From Hirudo medicinalis (Eukaryota; Annelida; Clitellata; Hirudinida; Hirudinidae): a DNA stretch of 62,247 nucleotides. Both the position numbers and the translations under genes were made by a program. The first letter of the stretch is position 1, and the number at the start of each line of letters is the position of its first letter. Positions 39,984-51,330 of the stretch are shown one piece after another. The notes below the pieces were generated by a model. It was not told where the DNA came from and made no database searches. It saw nothing but the letters and a program-made list of their open reading frames with translations. The stretch lies in the NCBI GenBank assembly GCA_011800805.1, contig MPNW01000215.1:3590-65836 (forward strand). The letters run 5' to 3'.

Positions 39984-41324
39984 TTAATTTCTTTCTTGAA
40001 GTTTATTGAACTTTGAAATAATGCTTGCCACACTGATTCCAAACTTAAGACCAAGGTTGGCTTTGATTTGTAAATTGGTGTTGTCTTTCAACTCCTTATT
40101 TTGTGCAATTTTATAACAATTGTTGTTGGTTGGTGTAAACTGGTTGAAAACTTTGGAGAGAGGCTCAACATCTGATACTGTCATGCTCTTTTTATCAAAA
40201 CACTTGAATACATTTCTAACATTTGCTGAACTTTCTGGATAAATCCTTCTCGAAGGTATTTCTTTGTTAAAAGAAAAAGTTGATATCCTTAACTGTGGAC
40301 TTATATCTTGAACGGCTCCTTTTGCATCGCGATTACTAAAAGCTCTTTCGACACGCTCGCGTGACAAATCAACTTGTTCGGAAGAAACAAATATTTTGTT
40401 ATTTTCATCTTCTACCTGATTGTAAATGGCTTTACAACCATCATCATTTGAAATCAATGAAAACACATTTTCTCCTTTGTGGGAGTTGAAATGATGCATT
40501 GACAATTTGTCCACAAATTGGAGTGATTTCTTTTCAAACTGAGAAGTGCTTTCTTTTGAAATACATAAGTCTCTCTTTTCAAATCCACTGTTATTTGTTA
40601 CCTCTTTTCTGCTAAGTCTGTTGAATTTGTCGATCAATACTTGGATTCTAGAGTTGTTCTTTGCTGCTTGTTTTTTTGAGAATCCAACCTTTTGGAGTGA
40701 AGCACTATCCACAAAACTCAACTGATCTGCATCAGAGTTGGACATTAGTGCTTTTTGAGGTGACACAAATTTCAGATCATGAGATTTTTCAACAAATGTT
40801 TTTGTTTCATTTGAATTTTTATTGGAAATCATTTCAGGCTTGGATGAAGGAGGAACTTCCTTATTGTGCAAATGCTTAATTGAAACTTCAATTTTAATTT
40901 CTGCAACATCAAATTTAGGCTCACTTACGATATGATTTACATTTTTTTTGCATTTCTCATCAAAATTCTGTATTTTATTGTCTTTCTTCAATTTAGCTGG
41001 CTCTTCCAATTTCACTGATTTGCAATATTTGTCATCAGTACAAACAAAAACAGTTTCAATATATGAGTTCACTTTGTCCATCAAACATGTTCCAACCAGT
41101 GGCGCTCCTTTCTTAAATTCCCAGAGTTTAAAGTTGCCAACTGTCTCATTCAATTCTTTGCAAAGTTGTTCAAAAGTTAGGCCATTTCTTTGAATGGCTC
41201 TAGCAAAAGCCCTGGCATGTTTATGAGTTTTCAATGGATAAAAAAAAATGTCTTTCTTCCCTTTTGTATCTTCATCTGGAGCATTTTCAAAAGTTCTTAA
41301 AACTGCTTCATTGAATGGAATCAT
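39984..41324 (-). CDS. Unrecognised 446-residue protein
   Basis: An uninterrupted frame of 446 codons starts MIPFNEAVLRTFENAPDED. I do not recognise the family. The first 110 residues look folded (HARAFARAIQRNGLTFEQLC, LWEFKKGAPLVGTCLMDKV). The rest is Ser/Lys/Asn-rich and probably disordered. Two similar short motifs occur, VLIDKFNRLSRKE in the middle and SIISKFNKLQERN at the extreme C-terminus. A 3' splice site immediately upstream (TTTTTTAG at about 41350) suggests an upstream exon; a plausible 5' UTR exon with donor GTTGGT lies near 41787-41818. The ORF also stays open to that splice site, so a slightly longer N-terminus is possible. Length and codon use support a real gene. Confidence 0.75.
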   Translation of the reverse strand: MIPFNEAVLRTFENAPDEDTKGKKDIFFYPLKTHKHARAFARAIQRNGLTFEQLCKELNETVGNFKLWEFKKGAPLVGTCLMDKVNSYIETVFVCTDDKYCKSVKLEEPAKLKKDNKIQNFDEKCKKNVNHIVSEPKFDVAEIKIEVSIKHLHNKEVPPSSKPEMISNKNSNETKTFVEKSHDLKFVSPQKALMSNSDADQLSFVDSASLQKVGFSKKQAAKNNSRIQVLIDKFNRLSRKEVTNNSGFEKRDLCISKESTSQFEKKSLQFVDKLSMHHFNSHKGENVFSLISNDDGCKAIYNQVEDENNKIFVSSEQVDLSRERVERAFSNRDAKGAVQDISPQLRISTFSFNKEIPSRRIYPESSANVRNVFKCFDKKSMTVSDVEPLSKVFNQFTPTNNNCYKIAQNKELKDNTNLQIKANLGLKFGISVASIISKFNKLQERN

Positions 41325-44300
41325 TTGCAGTGCTCGTTTTCCCGACCCCTAAAAAACATGACACATCATGTGAAAATACAGACTAGAACACTGGATTTCC
41401 TGTCACAACTATGTCATTGCTAAATGCACAAAAACAATAAACTTTAAAAAAGGCTCAATATAGTCTTTGCTTAAACAAGAAAATAAATTTAGTTTACTGT
41501 TTTATTACCTTTTTAAATTGAATGCATAAATATTATTTATAATTAGCAAAACATGTAATTAAAAAATACTCTCATACAGGATATAAAGTTTTATTTACTT
41601 TCAAAAGTTAAATACACTACAAAGTATATTAGAAGAATATGAATACTATTAACTTTGTCACTTTTATTACTCCCACAAAACATGTGACAATACGACAATC
41701 TGTGAAACCCTTGTATCGAACGGTAATTTTAATTTTATTATTGATCCAATATTATCACTTTAAAATTGCATCCATTTATTAAACAAACCAACCTTCACAG
41801 AACACGATTATCCAACAAAGACATGAAAATAAATGTATTGCCCTACGCAATATTTACACCAACTCGTCACTTGTACGCATGTAACCGGTGTGGCGCATGG
41901 CTTGATAACGATTAGTACGATGACAGGTGTTTAACATATAGACATTGCGGTGCATATTTTAGATTAATGGTGGTATTTATATAATTTCTTCTAATTCTAC
42001 AATGTCTAAAACATGATATCTAAGAAATTTTCGAGAATAATTACCCACTCACTACTAATACATTAGTCATTCACCAAAAGAATCTCAATCAGATTATTAC
42101 GTTTATCAAATATTCCAAAATTCTTTTTACTTTATCATATATTACAGATAAAGCTCTGCCGATATCGTTCAGCTTTAGTTTTAAAGCTTTACTTATCTTT
42201 AAAGCCATTTTCAATGCTGTAGAATTTCAGTCAAAAAGATGGATTTCATTTGCAGAAGGTATTAGGTACCTAATTATTTTTACGCTTATTTTTCTTTCTT
42301 CTTAAAATTTCTAATTGTTGTGAAATGTAATAATATATGGTCAAGTTTGGATAAGCAAATGCATTTGGCGCCTTCAGGGTTCTAACAATTGTTAACCTCC
42401 CCCAGATTGCTAAATAAAAAAAATAATAGATAAGTGTATTTTTTAACTGGTTTTAATTATCGATATCTCGATATTTAACAAATATTATCGGTATAACATT
42501 AAAAAATTCATCTCTGAAAAGATAACCTAAAAAAAGGTCTTCAAAAATCAAACCCCTCTGAAAAATTTCTGGGTGCTCCCCTGACGTGAAATCAACGAGC
42601 TTGAAAATAACGCATTTAACAATTGCTCGGCTTGTGAAACGTTCAAAAATCTCAGCATCCATACGGAAATATAAAATCCAATACAATATAGTATAGAATC
42701 ATTTGTGAATTGAATAAGCCTAAATTCCTTTATTATATTTATATTACATAAATATTACGTTATATTGCAAAACGTAGGAGTAACTTCTGTCGGACTGTCC
42801 ATTATGTTCTGATTGAGGAAAAACACTTTCATTAGTGTATTTTCATTACTAGATTGCGTAGTAGTATAGATGTATATTGCATAGTCATAGATAGATTACT
42901 AGTAGTGTTACTACTTAGTCAGTAGTAACAGTTTGTAGTTATATATTTGTTTTTATATTTTAGTTCAGACAGTTACGTTCGAAAGATGATGGAATGATGT
43001 ACGATCACAATAATACAGCATAAGATGGTTGACGAATGATTATTACAAAAGCTGCTTCAATACTTTTACTTTTACTCAAGTAAATTTTTGAAGTATTACT
43101 TGTACTTTTTACAGCACTGCCAAAACTCACCCGAAACTTCGTCCCAACAGTCGTGCGCTGGTCTCAAACAAAAGTTTGTCAATCCTTTTGATCTATCATT
43201 GAATGCTAGCACAAAACTATTATTATATTATACTTGCAAGTTTTCAATGAATATTTAAAAAAATTCTTGCAATTAATTTTGTAGTGTTTTCATAAAATAA
43301 TTTGTTGAGTTGACATAGTAACAGACCGTTGGTTTCAAATTAGTTTAATAAAGTGAAATTCGTTCTTGAAATTTAGGCAAAGTATTTTAGGTGAAATAAT
43401 TATTTCGAAGGAATATTTCAAGATTATATCGAAGCTCCAAGCCATTTAAGAGAGCAAATCAATGCAGATTTTGTGCTGAAAAATATCAGATTCAATTTGT
43501 CGAAGATTTATCAATTAAACATTAGTGGAATCTATAATTTTTTTTAATAACTAAATTTAAACCGGCAATTCACGTTTGGAACTACTTACGACCAAATGAC
43601 GCCGTCACAGCTGTACGAGTTGATTCGAAGGAAAGTAGTTCGATGTTATAACTCGTCCAAAATGCTATTAGATTCACGAAAATGCAACAAAATAATGTGC
43701 ACATGAAATAATTTATTAAGATTTTCATTATCTACGTAATTTATAAAATAGAATGTTCTAGCACAAAAGAACTCAGATTTTCAGATGCGTTAATCGCGGA
43801 ATGATTTCGTAACCTAGGAATTCTTAAACACGAAACGTTGGGACGCCAATTCAAATGCCAGCCTGTCTTCCGAGGAGGTGGTCGTTTCTGCTGACGGCTC
43901 TTCGTTTTGTTTCGTGAGTCAGGTTGTGATTATTTCGGCTTTTCATTGTAACTTTTGTCGACCTGAATATGATTTTAAATTAAATTCAAGCGTTCACACA
44001 TTTCAAGTTGAGAAAATTCAGTAATAGTGCGAGTGAAAGTTAAGGTCGCTTTTAATTCGCTCCAGGCTAAAGAAATTATGATGAGACGAATTTTAGACTT
44101 ATATAGTTTTAAGATTTAGAAGTACATTTTGCGAAATTTTCATTTCTCACAATCCTCAAACTCGAAGAGTTTCGAAAGACATTAGATGAAAGTTGAAAGA
44201 TCTGTTGTCTAATTGAAAAATTTCATCGTAATGGTCAACCTACTTTTACTAAATAAGTAGACGGTAAATCATCAAATTCTGTTTGCAAACCAGTGTAAAA

Positions 44301-44371
44301 CAGTTTGATATAGTATTCATATAGGCAATGATCGAACACATATCAAACAGAAAGCAGAAGTCACATTATTG

Positions 44372-44830
44372 GGGAATTAGGAGGAAGTCCAAGATGGGTC
44401 AAGTTGGTCAGCTAGGAGTTCCCACTTCGTGGTTGAGCCCCTACTGCCAACGAGAAGTTTATTCAAGTAGAAGACCTGTTTGAGATTATTGTTGTGATGG
44501 GTGAAAGGTGAAAGATGCCTGCAACAGGTAACTTTGGAGGATCTGATCAAGACTGGCAATTTAATCCCGGAAAGAAAGTACATTATATTGGGAATCAGGA
44601 AGAAGTCCAAGATGGATCAAGTTGGTCAGCTAGGAGTTCCCACTTCGTGGTTGAGCCCCTACTGCCAACGAGAAGTTTATTCAAGCAGAAGACCTGTTTG
44701 AGATTATTGTTGTGATGGATGAAAGATGCCTGCAACACGTAACTTTGGAGGATCTGATCAAGACTGGCAATTTAATCCCGGAAAGAAAGTACATTATATT
44801 GGAAATCAGGAAGAAGTCGAAGATGGATGA
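44372..44830 (+). repeat. Tandem duplication, about 211-218 bp per unit
   Basis: Two nearly identical units begin at about 44372 and 44590; a third begins at 44801 and stops after about 30 bp. Unit 2 lies within an ORF (44656-44861) with DLFEIIVVMDERCLQHVTLE and IPERKYIILEIRKKSKMDE. Unit 1 would encode the same but is broken by a short duplication of GTGAAAG. The protein sequence looks coding but I do not recognise it. High similarity suggests recent duplication. Confidence 0.85.
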
Positions 44831-46453
44831 AGGCATGTCATTGAATAAACAGTTTATATAAGGTTTTTCTAAAACTTGATTATTTGTATTCTGTTTTGAG
44901 TAATTAATCTTACTTTAATTCATTATCGAATGAACAGTTGCAGTGGACCGTCGTGGCTACGCCTACGCTAAACATTCAGGTGTAATAAGTTTGGTGTTTG
45001 CCTACGGTATGTTCATGAAGCAAAAAATATGCCAAAGTTAAATCTGAAGGAAGCTGTGGTCTGGAATCATATGATGTTTTTAGATCTTCAGTTGATTTTG
45101 CGATTGTTCATTATTGTGGAAGCATGAGACTCATGGGGAGCTGTGGTTCTTGTTTAATACCGTGACTGAGGTTGGGAATTTTTTAGTATCATGAATGTTT
45201 GTGAATTGATTTTTTGGGAATTAGTTGGCGCGTGACATCAAAGATGGCGGTTGATTAATGCAGGAGTTGTACTTTAAAACAAGCTTAACAGTAAATTGAT
45301 GTGCAGTGATGAGTTATGCGCCGGTGAGTTTTTACGTAAGCTGGAATTGAGCTGACTATGGGTTCCTTTGGTTACATGTACGTGCTCAAGTAGCCTGATC
45401 GATTGTTGGTAGTTAGGTAGATATTTGGTGGTATTTTTATGCCCGTGTTTATACCGATTGGGAGAAAAAAGGACTTGTTACAAATTGTGTTAATAGCCTG
45501 CAATTTGGTTGTAGGTAAGTTATTAAGTAGTTGGATGATTGTGATGTCGCGCTTCTAGCATAGTTTCCTTCATTTTGCCATCTTCGCGTTTCATTCAATC
45601 TGAATCTGCTGGAACCTGGAGGTCATGTCGACTTAAAAAAGATTTCTTGAAAAAGTGTGCGCGAAGCGAGGAAAATCTTACAAGCTTTTCTCATTAAAGA
45701 GGAACCCCTCCATTGGGAAGAAGAAAGATGCATTCATGGCATGAAATGGAAGTTTAGTAAAGATCTCTTGGAATGGATTTCTGGGAAAACTTGTGTCCTT
45801 CACTCAGCAAACCGATCTGTATCATGGCGAGCTCTAATTTCAAGACAATTCTTAAGGAACAATTTTGACTGCATTTTCACGTGTTCTACAGATATTTTTG
45901 GGTTTTATTGAGACAGTAACGATAATTGACTGTTTAAAATTGTGAATATGTACTGATGAAAGTTTTTCCTGTGGAACTTTTGCTTCTGTTAGCCGGTTTC
46001 CCTTGGTTGACGCCAATTAATTATGTAATCATGTTTCGTCTACTAAATGAGATCCCTGAGGATTTCTGGCGAGCGCAGGAGGCAATCATTTTGCTAATGC
46101 TTTTCAATGTTTTTGAGAATACATAAACAAAAAATGTTTCCATTAGTAATTATTTTCGAGAAAAAAAGTAATCAACGAATGGGAACGATACATCGTCTCA
46201 TCGAGTCTCATCCCACTTAAGGGCTTATGAGGGGAAATGGGGTGCCTAGGGGGGGGGTCCTTCACCATACTAAATTTTTCGATATTTCAGTCGCAATAAT
46301 GAACGAGATGACGAGGTAACAAGTTATAAAAATTTTATTTAAATAACTTTTTATGGATTTAAAAAAACGTCCTAAATATATGGTGTGTTTTAAAGTCTTA
46401 AAGACCATCAAAAATTAAACAAAAATGCAACTAATTAAATGGACAAATTAAGG

Positions 46454-46560
46454 AAAACAGTCCACACAAAGTTCACAAAAATTAGGATTTTTATCTCCTT
46501 CATCCTCTCCTGCACATGAGTAATGCCCGTTTGTGGTGCTGGCATCAAACAACCCAACTT
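46454..46560 (-). CDS. Coding-like cysteine-rich fragment, unassigned
   Basis: The minus strand reads FDASTTNGHYSCAGEDEGD followed by NPNFCELCVDCFP and a stop. The Cys-rich composition looks like real or former coding sequence; it weakly recalls the CxLC region of transferrins, but that is only an impression. No connected exons are confirmed. Confidence 0.25.
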
Positions 46561-47192
46561 TCCATACATTGAGAAAATACCGTCCTAAATTTCTTACAAT
46601 CAAAAATAAGATCAACGTCGATCTCAAAATATATTTACTCCCTTCAAACTATCTCCGATGCAGATGAAAATATTATTTAGTGATGTGGTCTTTTCACATG
46701 ATATAAAAAGCCTATCTGGGTGATTTGGTGCTCTGAATAGTGTTTTTTTTTTAGCGATTTCCCATTTTCCCCCGATACCCCATTCCACCCCACCTTCCCC
46801 TAAGTGCATTGATAAATTCAGAAGTTTGAATAGAAAAATAACCATTTAAATCATTCAATTTAATATTGATAAATTGCCGTAACTGGGAGTTCAGATAGTT
46901 TTTCGAAAATTAATTTTGATATTTTTTTTTAATTAGCCAAACTGAACTTCCATTAAGCTCGATTTAGATATTATTCAGTTAGTAAAATAATATTTCTTGT
47001 CGTAACATTTAGCGAGTATGATCCTAGGGGAACTACTAATGGCCGTAATGAATTGCTTGTTTAAGTGCACATTTGGTTCATCATATCTTTAAATGCTTTT
47101 AGACATATTTACACCAATCATTAATCATTTATTGGAGTTTGATCTGGAAATGTTAGTCGGATGAAAGTTTCTTTTAACTACAAAATAAACAT

Positions 47193-47328
47193 CAGCGCCG
47201 GATTAACCCAGGTGGAGGCCCACAAGCCTCTGTGCCAACCCCTGAGAAGCATTAAAAAAAAGGTTTATTTAGTTAGTGGAGGCCCCTGTGCAGTGGCACA
47301 TCCCGATCCACGCCTAAATCCTGCACTG
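47193..47328. mobile_element. 136-bp hAT-type MITE
   Basis: The left end CAGCGCCGGATTAA mirrors the right end TTAAATCCTGCACTG, giving imperfect terminal inverted repeats that begin CAG and end CTG. The flanks are ATAAACAT (47185-47192) and ATGAACAT (47329-47336), matching at 7 of 8 positions. An 8-bp target duplication and these ends fit a non-autonomous hAT element. The interior is non-coding and GC-richer than its surroundings. Confidence 0.7.
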
Positions 47329-49291
47329 ATGAACATCAAGATGAAAAAATTAAATTTTGTTTGATGTTTAGGAACATGTGTAAAAAGCCAAGACTGAGGG
47401 AACAAGAAAAAGATGAGATTTTGGCTAATAAAATAAATTATGATTAAATTAACCGAAAACATTTCGGATATTGTAAAAGAGCTTAAACGATCAAAAGATA
47501 TTATGAGAAACTCAAAATGCAGGAGTATGGAAAGAGGTTCTGATGGACCAAAAGACCAAACTCTCGGAGAACGATCAACAAAATCGTGTAAATAATAATA
47601 TAATATATAACATAATAAGTTTCACCTGAACAACTTCATTCGCCATTGAAATCGCATGTCCGCAATAGTATCAAGGTGTCAAAAAATGCAAAAGTTTAAA
47701 GTACCAATGCCGTTAGAAGATTCCAACTCAAAAAAGAAACAACTCTCTCTAGAATTGTTCTCCAAGTTGATCCTTACCAGACGAATCGTGACAGCCTCTC
47801 CCTGCGACCATTCTCCCAGGAAAGTCGGTAGTAGTAGTAGTATTTTATTAATGTCCTCAGCATAACGTGATGAATAGGACAACCCAGGAAAGCCAACCTT
47901 ATTTGTGGTTATATAGACTCTTATTTAAATAGATCAATAAATATAATTTATTATTCATTGTGTGAACATTAATAATAATATTATTGTTGTTTATTTTAGA
48001 GCTTATGGGAAGCAAAATATTAGATACAATTTAAGCCCTATTTGTCACACTTTTTATGTTTCAAGTTGAATAAGCCCAGATAACAAGCTCGTTGATCAGT
48101 CAAGCCAAACGACATCAATGGGCAGGAAGGCTTGAAGCCAGCAGTAAATGAAATAGAACCACTGCGTTGGTGGTGTGTAATAAAATCTTTTATAGAACCA
48201 GATGAATAGAACGGAAGGAAGTTCCGATTGTGAATTATTCGTGCTTCTTACGTGAAAAAAGGTGTACATCGTCACCACAAAATATTTTCCTACGTAGAGA
48301 TTGAAGCTATCCAATGACAAGGGTTGAATCTAGAGATTCAAATCTTTGAATTTATTGTTACGCCTGGGAAAGTTACACCTTAAAGAGTGGCTCCAACACT
48401 GGTTTTCATAGCAACTATTTATCAAGCGAAAGAACACTTTGCCACAAATACTTTCATGACCTTCATTTGACTCCCGTTTGGCGACGATTCGATTACAGAA
48501 GCAACACTATTGTCTCCATAGCTACCTCTTCACTCGAGTAATGAATCTATCAGTGACTTATATCGACTTTCGGAGGTTTTGTAAATATCGATCAAAATAA
48601 AATAGAAGTGAAATACTGTTCAATCCAGTTAATCAACTCCTTCAGGCGATAGTCGAGTTACCTCATAAAATCAAATCTTAATCATAATTAAGCAGTTGAA
48701 CTTACTTATTGCTCAAGTTATGAAATTCGATAACGCGTTATCTCGCTTGTGTTGCGCAATCTATACTTTCGACTCTAACGAGCCTCGATAATGATTTGAT
48801 TCAAGATGTCGTTCAAAGAATTTTTATTACCCAATGGTCCCTAATTTTTTGTTTAACTCTTGCTTTTAGAGAGGTTTTGAAGAAATTTAAAATTTTTATC
48901 ATAAAAATCGATCACGGAACATTGTGAGAATTTATCTTTGCAATCCTAAATTTTACAGATTTAATGATTATTCTGCAAATATATATAATAACATGAAATT
49001 ATGGAAAACTTAGTTTTGATTTCTCAAGTTTTTTCCCATGGAATTGAATTTTAATTCATTAGATTAAGTTTATTCTCGAAATCTTATTACTGAGAACCTA
49101 TTAAAAACGTACTAGTTAATGTGAATTTACTACTCATAATGAGAAGTCCTTGTAAGCAGTTAATGTCGAAATGATTGCCTTCAATAATATTTCAACCCTC
49201 ATGACTTATTTTCTTCATCAAACGTGAAACACGACAAAACTACACCGCGCCCACTCATACCTGAACTTTTATGAGCTTTCATGCCGAAAGT

Positions 49292-49297
49292 TATAAA
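49292..49297 (+). promoter_or_regulatory. TATA box of the chitin-binding protein gene
   Basis: TATAAA lies 36 bp upstream of the start codon of the small secreted gene. With a start of transcription about 25-30 bp downstream, the 5' leader would be very short. Confidence 0.55.
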
Positions 49298-49332
49298 TTG
49301 AGTTTTAGACTTGTAGTAGCTGATTGAAAGCA

Positions 49333-49749
49333 ATGAAGTTCATTCTGATCTCTACACTGTTGTTCGTATTTGCTGTCTTCGAGAACGGGGTAGCTCCACC
49401 AAGTAAGTTCTTTTAATGTATTTATTTATTTACGTTCATTCGTATCATGAAAATAGTGAGTTGCTAACCGTTTAAATCGATTTTTTTCTTAATTTTTAAA
49501 ACCGCATTTCAAGTCAGCGGACATCCTGGACCTCCCCAAATCCCACCAAACACCACCTACAATTGTCAGAATAAAGATCCCTGTGTTCCATCCAACTATC
49601 TCTATGGTCCACACTTGTACTTTCCACACGATGTGGAAACCATGTTCGTACAATGCACTCATCCTAGCGCACCAGCGTGCTTCGAAATGAAATGCCCCAC
49701 TCCTCTTGTGTGGAACTATCGAAACGAAACATGTGATTACAGAAAATGA
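49333..49749 (+). CDS. Secreted single-domain chitin-binding (CBM14) protein
   Basis: Two exons (49333-49402 and 49514-49749; GTAAGT donor, CAAG acceptor) give 101 residues. Residues 1-21 (MKFILISTLLFVFAVFENGV) are a signal peptide. The mature part is one peritrophin-A/CBM14 domain with the six expected cysteines (C41, C47, C71, C79, C84, C97) and the typical PLVWNYRNETCDY end. Such proteins bind chitin in gut linings, cuticle or defence secretions, and are found in arthropods, molluscs, annelids and tunicates. N-glycosylation sites are N36 and N94. An AATAAA near 49844 and others downstream can serve as poly(A) signals. The exact role cannot be told from one domain. Confidence 0.85.
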
Positions 49750-51330
49750 GGAAGAGGTGGATGGAAGTCGAACACTTTTGTTTTACAAATTTGTATGGAA
49801 TTTGGACTAACTTAATGATTGGATCAAACTTAGCTTTGTTTAAATAAATTAAATTCATTTCCTAAACAAAATAAAGACAAATGCTTTTAACACTCATGAA
49901 TTTCCATTAAATAAAATTACTAAATATCGTTGAAAAAAATTTTATTCTTCGCAAATTAGTGTCGTGTCGAGCGCCAAGGTCATGTAGCGTTGAGGTCAAT
50001 AATTTATTGAGGAAGACTTGTTTGAGTTATTTAACAAAAACAAATCAGCAAGAATGTTGTGTGTACAACATTGTCTATTAAATTACTATACATGGTGCTG
50101 GTTATTGCTATTCGCCGGAGCAAAAGACACTAATAATAATTCTTGAATATCGCGGCAAAAGCCCCCTGATCCAGGAAGTAAAAATATAAATAGTAATAAT
50201 TGGTGATAGTTCGATAACACTATAACTCCACATGAGAAATAATTATTACGAAAGCGGCGCAGACGAACAACAAAACAAGAATATGTTCGAAACCATCTAA
50301 CAAAGAGCTTATTACACCTTTTCCATACATTAAATGGTATAGTCACGATAAAGTCGTTGCAGTGAAAATTTTGATAGATAAGATGGATGGTATCTGGACA
50401 AATGGTTGAGTGTGCATTCATAAAATCAGAGTATCTTATTATATTGAGAATTGTTGGAATTGCCGCTCTGCTTGACTTTTCCCTCTACAACGAATAAGCG
50501 GACTTTTACGATGGTGTTCATGGGGGAAAATGAATGACGCTGAAGACAAGTGAAAGCAAAATCGACCTTGACGGGGGTTGTCGATTTGTTTGGTAACGAA
50601 GCCGACGCTAAAATGACAAATCGCCAAAACATGATGCTTGATAGAGAAGAAATGATAACATGGCCCTGTAAGTAAAGATATAAATTAGCACAACTAAATA
50701 TATGTAAATAAATATTTTTCCTTGAGATTATTAAGAGCATTTAATCGTATCCGTTAGTGTCCAAAAGACAATCATCAAATTTAACGGACCGATATTAGCG
50801 TAACTCGCAACAAACTGCATGGAACTGCGTGGATATCTACAGCATCTGCAGATGTAGAAATTACAGCTGCGCCCACACTAGAGGCTACTTATGAAAATGG
50901 TTTTACCCATTAATCTAGGTTTTATTTACTGTTAATTACTATTTAGGTGAAATGCATTTCACTAAATAATATACAACAACAAAAACCGATATTTGATACT
51001 TCAATGCATCTGATCATAAACTCAAAAAATAAAAATAGAATATTTGCAAAATGTAAAATATAATTATTAATTGTTTACAAAATTACAAATCTTAGTAAAA
51101 TATAAACTATAAACTTTCGAAAGTACCAGGTCTTATGTTTCTTTGGCCCATAAATAGACAAAGCTAAATTGTAGAAGCGCGAACATAGTTAGTTTTGTTT
51201 CTTCTTTGTAAGATTTCGTTCTAGGTTTGGTTACTGTAACATAGGTGCGTAAGCGGTTTTAATGCATGTGCCAAAGGTTTGTTTGCATTTGATGTATTTA
51301 CTTACATAAATTTCTTACAATATCTAGACT
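49750..51330. other. Intergenic region upstream of PIWI
   Basis: 1.6 kb of AT-rich DNA. The minus strand has overlapping coding-like frames at 50086-50421 and 50426-50740; the latter includes MFWRFVILASASLPNKST, which resembles a signal peptide. I cannot link them into a gene or name a family. The PIWI promoter should lie near the right end. Confidence 0.45.

Larger units (their letters stand above)
41325..49332. other. Gene-poor 8-kb interval
   Basis: AT-rich DNA without a complete gene that I can support. It contains a 211-218-bp tandem duplication (44372-44830), a hAT-type MITE (47193-47328), an 84-codon ORF at 45657-45911 with no start context or homology I can name, and minus-strand coding-like fragments near 46454-46560, 47679-47882 and 48096-48320. 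Small-exon genes like LSM12 are easy to miss by eye, so absence here is not proof. Confidence 0.5.

Noticed and set aside
42453..42686. 77-codon minus-strand ORF
   Set aside because: No homology, no splice context and AT-rich composition; probably chance.
47679..48320. Minus-strand frames as a membrane-protein gene
   Set aside because: Individually coding-like but I could not join them with splice sites or name a family; left as part of the gene-poor interval.
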